A stretch of 64,000 nucleotides of DNA, from contig NC_073361.2 of the NCBI RefSeq assembly GCF_027580225.2, positions 21,151,001 to 21,215,000 on the forward strand, given 5' to 3'. Origin of the DNA: Misgurnus anguillicaudatus (lineage: Eukaryota; Chordata; Actinopteri; Cypriniformes; Cobitidae). The notes below the pieces were generated by a model. It made no database searches, had not been told where the DNA came from, and saw only the letters and a program-made list of their open reading frames with translations. This document shows, in pieces, positions 46,016-57,999 of this stretch; within the stretch, counting starts at the first letter, position 1; each line of letters begins with the position of its first letter. The position numbers were made by a program, and so were the translations under genes.

Positions 46016-48085
46016 CCATAGACTATAAAAAAGATGGACGTAGTGTCCGTGACGTCACCCATAGGTTTCTGAAGATCGTTTTGAAGCTTAAAGTAGGCGT
46101 TGCCTCCAGTCACCATCTTGGCCACGGGTCACCGCAGATATCCGAAAATGGTTGAAGAGGCGGGATGTGGGTGAAGCTGAGGTGGTTGCTGAAACCACGC
46201 CCGCCTAGCTCGACTCTAGTGACGGCAGCGGCTGTTCAACCGCCGCACCCTTAATTATGCAGAACTTTAAGGCTTAATATCTTTAAACGGATGAGTTACA
46301 AAAAAATTCACCCCCCTCACAGTTGTCATGAAGGGCAAAATTAGCTACACAGACCAAAAACACTTTTTGTACCAGGCTGTAAACATATTATTTTCTACTG
46401 TAAAGTTGGTCATTGTAAAGTGCCCATATTATGAAAAATTCACTCAATTTGTGTCTCTGATGCTTCCACACGCATACAAACTTGGACAAAAACCCATCCA
46501 TGCTGTTTTGAGTGAGATACAGGTTTCTGAATGTCCTCTGCCTTGAGCCTCAGATTGCGCAGTATCAAACTCAGCTCCGTTTTGACGTAACTAGCCGTTT
46601 CAGTTTGAATTTTCCCGCCCACCACCCCACTCGCAGGTCTCCACCCACCAGGTAACTAGAGAGCAAAAAGCAGTCACTTTCGCTGATTTCCTCTATACTG
46701 TTATCATTGCTCACGGAAATAACAGTGTTATTTGGATATTATGGATTATACTCCCGCCTACTTTAAAAAAAAAGTTTTATTGTTTATTGGAACCTAAAGT
46801 GTAATCTCATATACAGTTTGTTATGACGTAAATAGTCCTCAGATTGTAGGCGATATTATTTTCTATTACAAGACGTTCATGCGAAATCTGATGTAAACAA
46901 CAGACTATATATCTATATTTCACGGATTATACGCATTTGTGGACAAAAATGGTCATTGGATGTATTCTAGACGGTTTTCATGGATTATTCACACATCTAA
47001 AACAGACTGGATTCGATTCGCGATCGTTATATCAACACAAAAGGTAAGAAGTCACCTTTATATTTTGCATGTTGTCATCTTCTGTCACAAAATACTACAT
47101 TAATGATGCTATCTCAAAACAGAGACCACATTGATGCTAATTCCGTAAATTATACCTTTTAAATGTATAGTAATGTTAATATTATTGTTTGTAGACAGCA
47201 GGCTATATAGATATTTTTTGCAGGCTAGATAGTTTGCAGCGTGGTTTCGAAAGTTTAAAAAAATGTAACTGCTTTTTTACAATTCAACATGAACTAAGTA
47301 ATAGTGCTTTGCCAAACTAACCGAGACCGGGCCTTAACGACCTGGCTTTTCCGACGAGGCTAACGTACCCCCGAGTCTCTTATCACTTTCCCAAAATACG
47401 GTCCGGACCTCCCGGTAGCTTCTAGCAATTAGCATGTGGTCCACAAGCAGTATACACCCCCCGCCGGGTCTTAATTTCTGTCATTTGCGAAAATAATGCG
47501 TTTGAAAATGTTTTATAACGGGAATATGTTAGCATTGTCCAGGGAAAACGAGTGTATTGTTGAGACTGCTACATTACTATTTACTCTGGAATCATTGTGT
47601 GTCATGAGTTTCTTCTCCTGGAATGTACTTATTAGTGATACTTTTTTGCTTGATTTGTCTGTTGGAAACATAAACCGTTAATAATAATATATAAAAATAA
47701 TAACACAGTATGGTCTGTACTGCTCACGATTCCACTGAGCACGCGCACGTGACGTTAGTAGTGGGCGTGGCCAAAGGAGCAGCAGCTCATAAATATGTAA
47801 TGACCACCTCAAAACAACACAATCTGAAATGCACTGAAACAGAAGCTACTAGAGATGGGTAACAATCTTTTCCTACAAGCTATTTCGAGCAAACAACTTT
47901 TGAAACATGTTTTATGGAACTCATACACCTATTTAACTTGTGGAAAAGCAGTCATAAGATGGGCACTTTAACATGGAGGTCTATGGGAATTGACTCCCTT
48001 TTGGAGCCTGCCTCTAGCGGCCAGTCGATGAATTGCAGTTTGGCTTCATCAGAGAGATCGGAAGGTTGCCCCTTGCTGTAAACCC
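46016..48085 (+). repeat. dispersed fish repeat split by a TTAA element
   Basis: ACCATAGACTATAAAAAAGA TGGACG, GTGACGTCACCCATAGG and, after the insertion, GGAGGTCTATGGGAATTGAC TCCC belong to one repeat I recognise as recurrent in cyprinids. Removing 46419-47967 rejoins the two parts. The class is unassigned. Confidence 0.6.
46419..47967. mobile_element. TTAA-type element with AGTGCCCATATTATG ends (1.55 kb)
   Basis: AGTGCCCATATTATGAAAAA at the left pairs with CATAAGATGGGCACT at the right, followed by TTAA (47968-47971). The left flank is TGTAA, one base off. It is the longest TTAA element here. I see no DDD transposase; the open frames inside are short. It has a GC-rich stretch at 47310-47470. 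Confidence 0.82.
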
Positions 48086-48284
48086 ATGATTAACGAAGTC
48101 ATAACATTTTAAATGTACCACTACTCTACAGAATAAACGTACTCCAGTATCTATTTAATCGATTATCTAAAATTCTTTTTAATTACCAACATTCCAGACT
48201 GATACATCAAGAAGATTGCACAACAATCGTGTATTCTCAATAAACAAACACATAAATAAAAACAAGATGTGTGTCATTTAAAAA

Positions 48285-48680
48285 GAAATGGAGCAAAGTC
48301 TTACACGACCATCAATAAAGATCCCGCCTCACAGTTTGGCTCAGGAAAAATGACGTGACTTCGGATGGACAGAGTGCAGCACCGCCGAGTTTTTAATTAA
48401 CTCACGAGCACCGTAGGCCTCGGTCGCCTCCATTAATCACTTATTTTTCATGTCCACAGGACTCACGGGTGCACACGCAGTGCAGCTAAACCTGCGCAGA
48501 TGCTTCCGGCTGTGTTATTAGCCAAGCGCTCGGTGACCTCTCTGAAGTTCATCTCTTCCTTTAAGATAATTTCCACTCCGAGTCTTTGAGTTACTCGTGC
48601 CCCCTAGCACAAACAAAGTCATTAATCCTTCATGATTCGGGCATTAGCGGACTTCACTTGCAGAATGTAATTTAGCTTTT
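48285..48680. promoter_or_regulatory. candidate conserved enhancer with homeodomain-type motifs
   Basis: About 400 bp free of repeat signatures, with TTTTTAATTAACTCACG, CCATTAATCACTTATTTTTC, AAAGTCATTAATCC and TGTTATTAGCC. TAAT cores in a GC-moderate block are typical of developmental enhancers. The function is inferred; conservation and chromatin data would decide. Confidence 0.35.
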
Positions 48681-48689
48681 TTATAAAGT

Positions 48690-49735
48690 AGTCTAAATTT
48701 TTTTGTGGACTTCATGCAAAGTTTTTATTAAGTTTCTTCTCATGTAACCTCAAATGATTACCAAAATAAAAGTTCCAGAAAAATTAGGCAGTGGCTGCCA
48801 ACATCAAACTTAGCTATCCTGATGTGCCAAAAAAATTTATTTTCTCCCCAAGCATCACAAAGCACCATTTACAGGCAAATCTAATTCATGAAGGCACAAT
48901 CAAAACTTTATGAAGCATCGATTGCTATGCAAAATTCAGCAACAGTGACTGGCCCTTTCTACACAGCCCTTATCCACTCGGGACAGACAGACAGCTAAGA
49001 TCCAAAGGCTTAAATGAGAGAAAAAACCAGGGAGACAGTAAGTAAAATGAGGAAGGGATAAAAAAAGAAAAAATCTCTTTCGTCACCACAGAACTGTTCT
49101 CACGAAGATAAGCATAAGGCCACCAGGTGAACCATCACCTAGGCGACAACCAAGAGCTGAGGGAAAAGATGGAGAGTAAAATAAGTAAATGAGCACAAGC
49201 GGGCATGAGGGAAGGGCCATTGGCAATGCTCGAAATCCATGTATAGCAATATCTCTTATTTTTTTGTACTGAGACTGCAGTAGAGAGATTGTATACAAAT
49301 CAAAAGCAGCGCAGAACAAAGGCAGGGTTCCTTGGCTGAGTAACCAAAAAGGAACAGAGCCCAGCGCATTTCATGTCTTTCATGGTGTTTTCACAGGCTT
49401 CTTGACAAGCCTTCGATCAGGCAAGGGCAGGAGACAGACACACTCACACCTTGAGCGGGGTTCAAAAGCCCGCGGAGCTTGAAAAACCTCCAGATGTATG
49501 GAGGAAGTTGAATTGAGACCCTCATGGTGGCTTTCAGTCTCCGCTGTGACTTCTTTTACTAAAAAGTGTTTGGGCAAGATAGAGGTGGTTCAAACACACT
49601 TGCTTCGGGTGACTGCTTACTGGTCCAGGTCTCTGATATTCTTGTCTAGGATATTTTTTGCCCATCTGAAACGTCTTCAACAAGCCTCACTATTGGACAC
49701 TCTCAGAAAAATGGCACAAAAGCGATTGAAAATAG
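48690..49735. other. intronic DNA with no recognised element
   Basis: I recognised no repeat family. A minus-strand open stretch near 49380-49577 has splice-like edges but no match to any ctnnd2 segment I know. Confidence 0.4.
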
Positions 49736-49739
49736 TACA

Positions 49740-50680
49740 AATGGTGTGATTGTCATAAATATGCACTTTTTAACCACAACTTTTCGTCTATCTCCGGTCC
49801 TGTGACGCGCAAGCGTGACCTCACGCAATACGTCATCACGTCAAGATGTCACGGATAAGGTATGCGAAACTACGCCCCAGTGTTTACAAGTGTGGAGAAA
49901 GAGGACCGCTCCGACATTGTTGTATGTAAAATTACACGAATTAATGTCTTTGTGATAGTTTATTGTTTAAAATGAACTGCAAATGTGCGTTTCATATATG
50001 TAACACGTGACATGGCTCATCACACAGCCGGAGGAAGAAGAGAAGTTGTGGTTTAAAAGTGCATATTTTTTATTTTTCTTTTCAAAAATTACAATCATTT
50101 CGCTAGATAAGACCCTTATGCCTCGTTGGGGATCGTTTAGAGTCCTTTGAAACTGCGATTTTAAACTGCATTAAAACGAATAAATATTGGGGTCCATTAA
50201 AGTCCATTAAATGAGAAAAATCCTGAAATGTTCTCATCAAAAAACATAATTTTCGTTTACAAAGACGTGAAACTCACCGAGTGGTCAGGGGTGTTCACTG
50301 GTATGCTCATACAAAAATCGCTGCAAAATATGCATTCCAACAGGTTTTATTGTAGTTTTTGCCAACTCATTGACTTGTATTAGATGTGCTGTGAGGTACG
50401 GTATTACTCCGCGCCGGGAACTTGGTTTCTATTCTTGCAATTGGCAAAGGCGGATTAGCGCCACCAACTGGGCTGGAGTGTCTATTATTCAAGCTCTCAG
50501 CGGAAGAATGTACGGTGTGAGGCGTTTGGAAAAATAGGTCCATAAGTTTACAATGAATGCTAAAACATATCAGTGAACACCACTGACCACTCGGTGAGTT
50601 TCACGTCTTTGTAAACGAAAGTTTAATGCATTTTAGAAAGGATTGTTCCAGTGCACCTATAAACCCATTATAGAGGTGGG
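49740..50680 (+). mobile_element. dispersed element related to 22500-22880, split by 50251-50620
   Basis: GTTTACAAGTGTGGAGAAAG, GTTTAAAATGAACTGCAAAT and GAGAAAAATCCTGAAATG have counterparts on the minus strand at 22500-22880. The sequence continues after the nested insertion as CATTTTAGAAAGGATTGTTC. Ends were not resolved. Confidence 0.5.
50251..50620. mobile_element. young non-autonomous element with about 55-bp near-perfect TIRs
   Basis: TTTCGTTTACAAAGACGTGA at 50251 mirrors TCACGTCTTTGTAAACGAAA ending at 50620. The inverted identity runs on through ACTCACCGAGTGGTCA and GGTGTTCACTG with only about two mismatches. It is 370 bp with no coding frame. The TSD is not obvious, so the superfamily is open. 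Confidence 0.88.
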
Positions 50681-50689
50681 AGGTGAAAC

Positions 50690-51660
50690 ACAAACACCTG
50701 AAAATTCTCGGGGCAGCCGCATATGTCGAAATTTCAGTCACAACCGTTCTATTTCACCATAAACAATCTGAAAACAGGGCTTTAAGTGTAAAATACCGAA
50801 CTTGTCTTTTAACCCTTCACATTGCTGTTTTAATATGTGTAAAAAAAGAGTTTTTAGCTAATTAAAAAACGGTTTAATTGCTTCTGGTAGGCTTGTTTGT
50901 CTTGGATCACTATCTGCTTGACTTGGCACAGATTCTGATCTGAATTTCACAGCATTCGCTAACTGAGTGGAACTGTGTCATGAAAAAGTGAGAAAAACAC
51001 AAAGGTGGTAAAATAAGATTACCACCTCAACTACTCATCCTAAAGCAGAGTTACATTTGCCCAGCCCCCCCCCCCAATATATCTTCTCATCCCCCTTAAT
51101 AACATCTGTCAATAACACATATTCAACATCAGCACTTCCCACTCCTCTCATTACAACATCAATCACTTACTATGACAGCATCCTCTTATGTCATCCATCA
51201 CTTTGCTTCCAAACTGTCTGGCATTGCAGACTACGGTTTTGGTAAGCATTTAATTTTTTGTTTTTCACAGAGAATCACCGTTGGACGTGTTTTCACATTC
51301 ATGTGTTCCCTTTAGTCCAGAACATTTCCTAGATGAAACGCAAGAAAGCAAACAAACAGCTGGACTATGGTCTTCATTAAGGAGGTGATGATGTATACTC
51401 CTGCAGATGTACACTCATAACAGAGGAATCTATGCACAAAGCTATTAGAAAATCTCCTTGTACTCTCCCGCCCAATAGCACTCATAACAACTTTTACATG
51501 CAAAACAGTACATTGTGCTTGCCACAGTGCCAAGTTGGTTGAATAAGTGCTTGCCAGTGTGTTGCTACAGTATATGGTTACTAGTGGATTTGGGGTGTTT
51601 CCAAAAGCTTGTTGGCTCACCCATATCAAAAAATAATCTTGTTTTTACGGTAAATAGTAG
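50690..51660. other. intronic DNA, 11-bp C run only
   Basis: A (C)11 tract lies at 51065-51075. Otherwise I saw no exon or repeat family. Confidence 0.4.
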
Positions 51661-51677
51661 CCCATGCTTCAGTGTAA

Positions 51678-52038
51678 TGCAGGGTTTACACCAGACGCAG
51701 TAGAGGCGCCAAGCGCAAGTGATTTACATGTGAAGTCAATGCAAAGATGTGATTAAGCATCCTGCGGCGCAGATGGCGCGTTCCGCGTGAATTGAGCATT
51801 GCTGCAGGAAAAACGCGAGTTGAAAAATCTGAACTTCGGCGGATTTCCGCGTCGCGTTAACCAATCAGGACCTTGCTGTAGTAGTGACGCGATTACAGGA
51901 AGCAAGCGGAGTCTCGGCGGAGTCGCAGAAGCCCCTCCCATGACGTGAATTTCCGTGTGATTGTCTCGAATGACTAGAATTTCAAGCGCGGCTTTCACAT
52001 GCGAATGAAGCGAGTAAACTCAAATGTTCAAGCGTGTG
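51678..52038 (+). mobile_element. Harbinger-like family, 3'-truncated copy
   Basis: TGCAGGGTTTACACCAGACG follows TAA (51675-51677). GAGTTGAAAAATCTGAACTT and GCGTTAACCAATCAGGA match 8520-8575 of the MADF-carrying copy. The 3' TIR is missing; the end is approximate. The MADF exon is not retained. Confidence 0.75.
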
Positions 52039-52137
52039 AGAGAAGGCTTTAAAGCCTTTCTAACCCACTGGATTTGCATGGATTGCTTTGTATGTTTGAT
52101 GGATGCTTTTGGAGCATTTAAAAAACTCGATAATCTC

Positions 52138-52236
52138 AGAAAAAGGTACAAAAGCTGTCACTGGGGTCATACCATTTCAAAAGGTATACTTGTGTACCTA
52201 AAGGGTTTATATAAGTTCCTTAAAGGTACATATTGG
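52138..52236. mobile_element. fragment of the 13982-14190 MITE family
   Basis: AAAGGTACAAAAGCTGTCAC TGGGG and CCTTAAAGGTACATATTGG match one arm and the centre of 13982-14190. The right terminus is lost. Confidence 0.7.
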
Positions 52237-53030
52237 TTTCTTAGAGAAAATCGGTGTTGTGTTTGTAGCAGAAAATTTGTCTACAACATAATGGACAGTG
52301 GTGCAACTGAATCGCTCGCATCAGCCTAACGTCTTCCCAGAGTTACAAAGCACAAGCACCCACTTTCAGGGACACTGTGTCTTGCTTTTTTGTATCAAGA
52401 CTGGCCTTCTCTGGACTCTGCCACTATCTACTGTTTGTACAAGATAAGCATTTGCTTTTCTTATAGGATCGAGCGTATCCCAACGTGCGTGCCATAGACG
52501 ATCGCTCGGCTCAGCTGGGAAGGAAGCGGCATGGGTAGGTGGGCGGGTCAGCAGGGCAACTACCGCATCCGGACCGTACTGTGATGTCCTCCCCGACAAA
52601 AGGAGAGCTGGGCCATACTATCAAAATTTACACACAGACACTCATTCTTTCTGTCTCCATTCCCTTCTGGCCTGTAACCAAAACTGTAATCACATTTCCT
52701 GCTTGCAGAATCTTTGGCAGATGACGGCTGCTGGAGACTACACAAGCGTCTGAGAGTAAAAGTGTTTCTTTTACTGCAAATACTGAATTTGCTGACTGTG
52801 AACTCGCAATATGACCTGAATAGATTTTCAGTGAATAGAAATTTTTATTCTTCGACAGCAATGGATGAAGACATTCTGTCATACTGTATGATCTGTCATT
52901 GAACCTATAGTACCTTATGAATCAATACAGTGCTATCTCATGCCAGCATAACCAAAAGATTAAATGTAGAAATAAATTTCACGCATACCTTACTTTGGTC
53001 TGTCATTAAATAAGTGCATTCTTGCATTAA

Positions 53031-53858
53031 AGGGATAGTTCACCAAGAAATGAAAGTGAATTCATTAATGACGTTCCCTCATGTCGTTCCAAACTCCTAA
53101 GACCTCCGTTCATCTTCGGAACACGGTTTGGGATGTTTTGTATTTGGTCCGAGAGCTTTCTAACCCTCCATTAAAAATCTAGTAATGGTATACTGTTCAT
53201 GTGCAGAAAGGTAATAAAAACATCATCAAAGTAGTCCATGTGACATCAGTGGGTCAGTTAGAATATGTGTGAAGCATCGAAAATAAGTTTTGGTCCAAAA
53301 ATAACGACTTTATTCAGTATTGTCTTCTCTTCCGTGTCTGTTGTGAAGGACATGCGCGAGACTAAAGTCACGTGACTGTAGTGACGCGGATGACGTGTTA
53401 TCCTTAGACATGTTTGCAAAGTGTGTTTTTTTTTTCAAACTTACAGCGTGCGTCTCCCTCAGACTCTAAACGAAGCTCGGGCGCACAAAAAAAGCTGGGG
53501 CGCACCAGATAACACGTCAGCCACGTCACTGCAGTCACGTGACTTTAGTCTCGCGCATGCGCTTCACAACAGACACGGATGAGAAGACAATGCTGAATAA
53601 AATCGTAATTTTTGTTATTTTTGGACCAAAATGTATTTTCGATGCTTCAACACATTCTAACTGACCCACTGATGCCACATGGACTACTTTGATGATGTTT
53701 TTATTGCCTTTCTGGTGATAGACAGTAAACTGTGCATAGATTTTCAATGAAGGGTCAGCAAGCTTTCGGAATAAATCTAAAACATCTTAAGATGAACGGA
53801 GGTCTTACAAGTTTGGAACGTCATAAGAGTGAGATTATAGACATTATTTTCTGGTCTA
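53031..53858. mobile_element. TTAA-type foldback, AGGGATAGTTCACC family, copy 3
   Basis: AGGGATAGTTCACCAAGAAA follows TTAA (53027-53030). The arms from AGACCTCCGTTCATCTT and CGATGCTT to the inner CACGTGACT are mirrored at 53520-53830 (GATGAACGGAGGTCTTAC). The right terminus is worn away, so the end is approximate. Inner arms flank GCGCGAGACTAAAGTCACG motifs. Confidence 0.82.
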
Positions 53859-53864
53859 GTTAAC

Positions 53865-54615
53865 CTAAACAGTGAAATGATGGCTATTGCTTGCTGGGTA
53901 CAGTGTACCCGGTGTATTTCTGATACACGCTCTAAGCGAGAGACAACAGACAAGGCAAGCTTGACCAATCAGAGCGCTTAGTTTCATAGAGTCCAGAAGT
54001 AACAGAGCTTTTAAGACAGACTGAGAAGGAAAGCAGAACAATGATGTTAAAAAATGTTTAAAAAAATGTTTAAAAAAATTGACAATCAACCATGAAAACC
54101 TACTCTAGTACACTAAAAAAAACTATATCAAGACAACAAAAACTCTTTAAAATAACATGCTGATATGACTTTTTGATCATTACATCATTCCTCTCTACCA
54201 TTCTTTATACATCACGTCTGCACTTACAAAAAAAGGTACAAAAGTAAAAATTTCATCGCTCTTCGTTCACTGAGTAGAAACGTGGTTAAATGATGATCTT
54301 TCAAACATCACTGAGAACAAGATCAGCAACCCCAGAAGAGAAAAGTTACTAATGAGAGAAAAAGTCAAAAAGGCCACTATTATTACGGAGGATATCAGAC
54401 TTTTAGTCTCTCTCAACCATTAAACTGCATTCGGTGAAAGGGTCCGCAGTTATCAAATTGGTCCCATAATCACCCCTGTAATAGCTTATGGAATAAAGTG
54501 CACTAGAAAAGTCACTCAGTGCGACTCACGTGTGCTGAACCCTAAAATATCCCCGGCTAATTATGTTATGCCCGTGGTAATTGTCAAAAATTAGAAAGTT
54601 GTATTTTTTAGCAAG
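53865..54615. other. intronic DNA with no recognised feature
   Basis: Only a small AAAAAATGTTT direct repeat near 54050-54080 stands out. Confidence 0.4.
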
Positions 54616-54624
54616 TCACTTTAA

Positions 54625-55058
54625 AGGGACATTACACTTAAGACTTTTTTAAGATGTCAAATAAATCTTTGGTGTCCCCAGAGTATATATGTGAAGATTT
54701 AGTTCAAAATACCATATAGATAATTTATTATAGCATGTTAAAATTGCCACTTTGTAGGTGTGAGCAAAAATGTGCCATTTTTGGGAGTGTCCTTAAAATG
54801 CAAATGAGTTTATCTCTGCAGTAAATGGCAGTGGCGTGGTTGGATAGTGCAGATTAAGGGGCGGTATTATCCCCTTCTGAAATCATAAGGGGAACCAAAT
54901 TTCAATTACCTATTTTTTTACATGCTTGCAGAGAATGGTTAATCAAAACTAAGTTACTGGGTTGATCTTTTTCACATGTTCCAAGTTGATAGAAGCACGG
55001 GGGACCCAATTATAGCACTTAAACATGAAAAAAGTCAGATTTTCATTAGATGTCATCT
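54625..55058 (+). mobile_element. TTAA-type element, 434-bp family, full copy
   Basis: AGGGACATTACACTTAAGAC follows TTAA (54621-54624), and AGATGTCATCT precedes TTAA (55059-55062). Same length and content as 17220-17653, including GGTTGGATAGTGCAGATTAA and GGGACCCAATTATAGCACTT. Confidence 0.9.
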
Positions 55059-55069
55059 TTAAAGTGTCA

Positions 55070-56090
55070 TATTTTAGTTTATTTTCCCCTAAGGTCTATT
55101 TACAAGGTTAATCATCATTTTGTATTTATTACCTTTATTTTAAATAGACCTTAAGGGAAGAAAATATGATATGACTTTTTAATATGCTTAAAATGTCTTT
55201 TTTGTTGATTATGAATTATAGTAGCATTCAGTATTTTTCATTACCTTACTGGAAACCAGCAGGCCAAATTGCAGAACACAGAATAAGTGTTTATGCTGGA
55301 GTGGGGTGGTCAGTTCCCTCTTATGGGTCATATGTTTTACACCACCTTATAACTTAAAAGACCAAGGGCAATTCAATTTCTCATTACATCCTTTAATAAA
55401 TTATCACAAGAGCAAAACGGTTCGATCAACAAATCTATTAAAATATCATTTTAAACATGGTGCTTCTAACCGAAATCGTTCAGCCAAAAACTATTTAACT
55501 ATTTGAATTACCTCGAAACTCATATATACTGTATAAATTCAAGACACACATACATACACAGAGACACTGCATCACTGCCAAGATGATAGTAAGACAGGAG
55601 TGACTTTTCTAATTATAAGACATATCGCTACAGTAACACACACTTCACCTGATCCATAAATGTCACGTGTGCAATTACTGAAGCTGTTGAAAAGTGATGA
55701 CACCGATCGGCTCATGGCAACAGCTTTCACTACTATACCAGTCCATGAGGTGTAAATTTGCAAGGTAAAAATAAAAACCCAGGCTTAATTTCATGTGGTT
55801 AAGAGCCCCCAGAATAATGAGGCTCATATGCTACGATTCATGGATTATATGATACAATACAACGCTAATGAAATCTATATATCATTGTTATGTTGCTTGC
55901 CAGTTTCTTTTAAATAGCCTTCAATGCGGAAACACATGTATTTTGTAATTAAAGCATTTAAATGAGCAACGCTAACCAGACATAACTTGACCCAATGGTA
56001 CAAAGAATGTATGTGCGGGTGATGCAGCTTGTGAATCAATCTGTGGTTCGCCACCATAACAAGTCTGCATTTACAATACAGTATGTGGAT
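55070..56090. other. intronic DNA with no recognised feature
   Basis: A small inverted pair (CCCCTAAGGTCTATTTA / TAAATAGACCTTAAGGG at 55086-55156) forms a possible 70-bp hairpin. Nothing else is recognised. Confidence 0.4.
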
Positions 56091-56092
56091 CA

Positions 56093-56095
<3 letters not shown>

Positions 56096-56166
<71 letters not shown>
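56096..56166. repeat. (GT)35 microsatellite
   Basis: About 35 uninterrupted GT units, the longest simple repeat in the window. Confidence 0.97.
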
Positions 56167-56168
<2 letters not shown>

Positions 56169-56169
56169 G

Positions 56170-57440
56170 CAGATTGACAACTGATTAGATGATGAAGCTC
56201 AAGACTGTACAGGGATCAGCTCAGACAGGATGGGTAAATAGAAGCACTAATAGAGTAGTGAAGTCCAGAGCTGGACCCAAATAAACCCATCCAACATGAC
56301 TGTTCAATAGGATTATGAGGTTTTTATTAACTTACGATTTTATATAAACTCTGATGCATAATAGTACATATGAAACAATGGATCAAATGCAGATGGAAGC
56401 ACTTTAGGGTCATTTCTCAAGTGTATATGCACTGCTTGCTCCCAGTTAGCGTGGCCAAATATTTACATATTGATATGACTGATATCTCATGTTAGCTCAT
56501 TGTCCTAAACTTAAAGATACAAAAGTAAATGATTTATAATCGTTTAGTAAAAAATATGTTTTTTACTCTTTCAAGAGCACACCTACAGTATATAGGTGTA
56601 TAGTATAATGTATAGTATACCTCCAGTATACAGTATATTTTTTTCATTTGCATCATGGGTGATTCTCACGATATCCAGACTTAGAAGGTGTCCAGCATCA
56701 GATTTTTTAAAAAAGTCCTTGAAGCCAAATTATTTTTTTTTGCACATGTAAGATTAAGGTTTGAACTTACTATAACCATTATTTTTAGAGGATTTAAAAA
56801 AATATTTTTCTATAGAATTATTTAAATTTTTTAGATTATCATTATAAAATTTATCATTACCGCAACATGATATTACATTAAATATATGCATTTAGAAACT
56901 CATGTTTCGGTAATGAGAACTAAAAAGTTGTAAGTTGTCTAGGTACTATGACAAACAAAATTCTACTTTTATCTGGAGAGAAAAATAAGAACTGCTTACC
57001 TGGTAGTCATCTTGAGTATCACAGTCAATTATGTCCCTTCCAACTATTTTTTTTTTTTGAAAATGTTAGTTCCTTGAGGCCTTAAACAATGATTAAAAAT
57101 TGTTGCGGAGGATGAGAAAATTTTTCTTGGACACATTTATATACCTTATTATTGTCTCGACACTCTATATTTACCAATGATCACCAAATACCACATGTTT
57201 CTTTACTGTAAATGTTTACAGTATAACATACACTGAAGCTTTTTATTTTTTAGATTTTTTAATTATAAATATTTTCATGTCAAAGAACCCAAATGCAGTC
57301 ATGGACACATTGCGGTAATGAAACTTTTCCCCTTAAATGTAGAAAAAACAACAAAATTTGTTTGTATGATGTCATTTGAAAATTGAAATCATGTGCAAAA
57401 TAGTACGTGAAGAGATGTTTGTAACTGTATGCTTCTTATT
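56170..57440. other. AT-rich intronic DNA with a CGGTAATGA inverted pair
   Basis: TCATTACCGCAA (56858) and TTGCGGTAATGA (57311) are inverted about 450 bp apart, with another CGGTAATGAGA at 56908. This suggests a decayed DNA element. Nothing coding is seen. Confidence 0.4.
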
Positions 57441-57452
57441 TTGATACTCTTA

Positions 57453-57990
57453 GGTGCCAGTCACACCAAAAGCGTTTATGGCAGTTGCAGGCGCCTTATT
57501 TGAATGATATTCTATGGGCAGGGTGCGTTTGCGCGATGTTTATGCGCGCTGAGCGCCTTGCGTTTTTTTGCCGCCAGCCGCAGCACGTGCTTTTGAAGGA
57601 GCGCTGAGGGCGGAGAAGCGCCCGACGTCATTCGAGTCTTTCCATTGTCCACTCGAATGAGGGGAGATGCGGGCCTTACGTTGTGGTGAGGGAAGTTTAC
57701 AGTTGCTTTGAAGAACCGGACTCCACTCGCTCACTCTCTCCTGCGTGTTTGTGCACCTCTCATCCTCAAACAAGGTCAGAGCAAGCGCCCTCTTTTTAAA
57801 GTTTCTGCTAATATGACAGTTAACAGCAGAGTGCTCACGCTTCAATATTTGATTGACAAGACAGCTGACTCGGTGGTTGTTTAGTAATATAAAAAGGCGC
57901 GTCGGTGTCGCACTGTTCTTTTTTAAAAAAGGCAGTGCGTCGCGCCTTGCGATTGCAAGCGTTTAAAGCGCTTTTGGTGTGACTGGCTCC
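57453..57990. mobile_element. 3-bp-TSD (TTA) element with GGTGCCAGTCACACC ends
   Basis: GGTGCCAGTCACACCAAAAG at 57453 and CTTTTGGTGTGACTGGCTCC ending at 57990 are inverted, with TTA at 57450-57452 and 57991-57993. The 538-bp body is rich in GCGC-type motifs and non-coding. It is Harbinger-like by target site only. Confidence 0.88.
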
Positions 57991-57999
57991 TTACTTTGC

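Noticed and set aside
46328..46546. ORF spanning a repeat junction
   Set aside because: It crosses the insertion boundary at 46419 between two unrelated repeats, so it cannot be an ancestral gene.
49380..49577. 65-codon minus-strand open stretch with splice-like edges, on the same strand as ctnnd2
   Set aside because: The peptide matches no part of CTNND2 I know, and the preceding conserved coiled-coil exon would be expected to look quite different. Probably chance.
52366..52599. 77-codon minus-strand ORF rich in Pro/Arg
   Set aside because: No similarity recognised and the frame runs through the GC island without usable ctnnd2-phase splice sites.
55875..56180. 101-codon ORF with a (TH)n run
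   Set aside because: It is the translation of the (GT)35 microsatellite.
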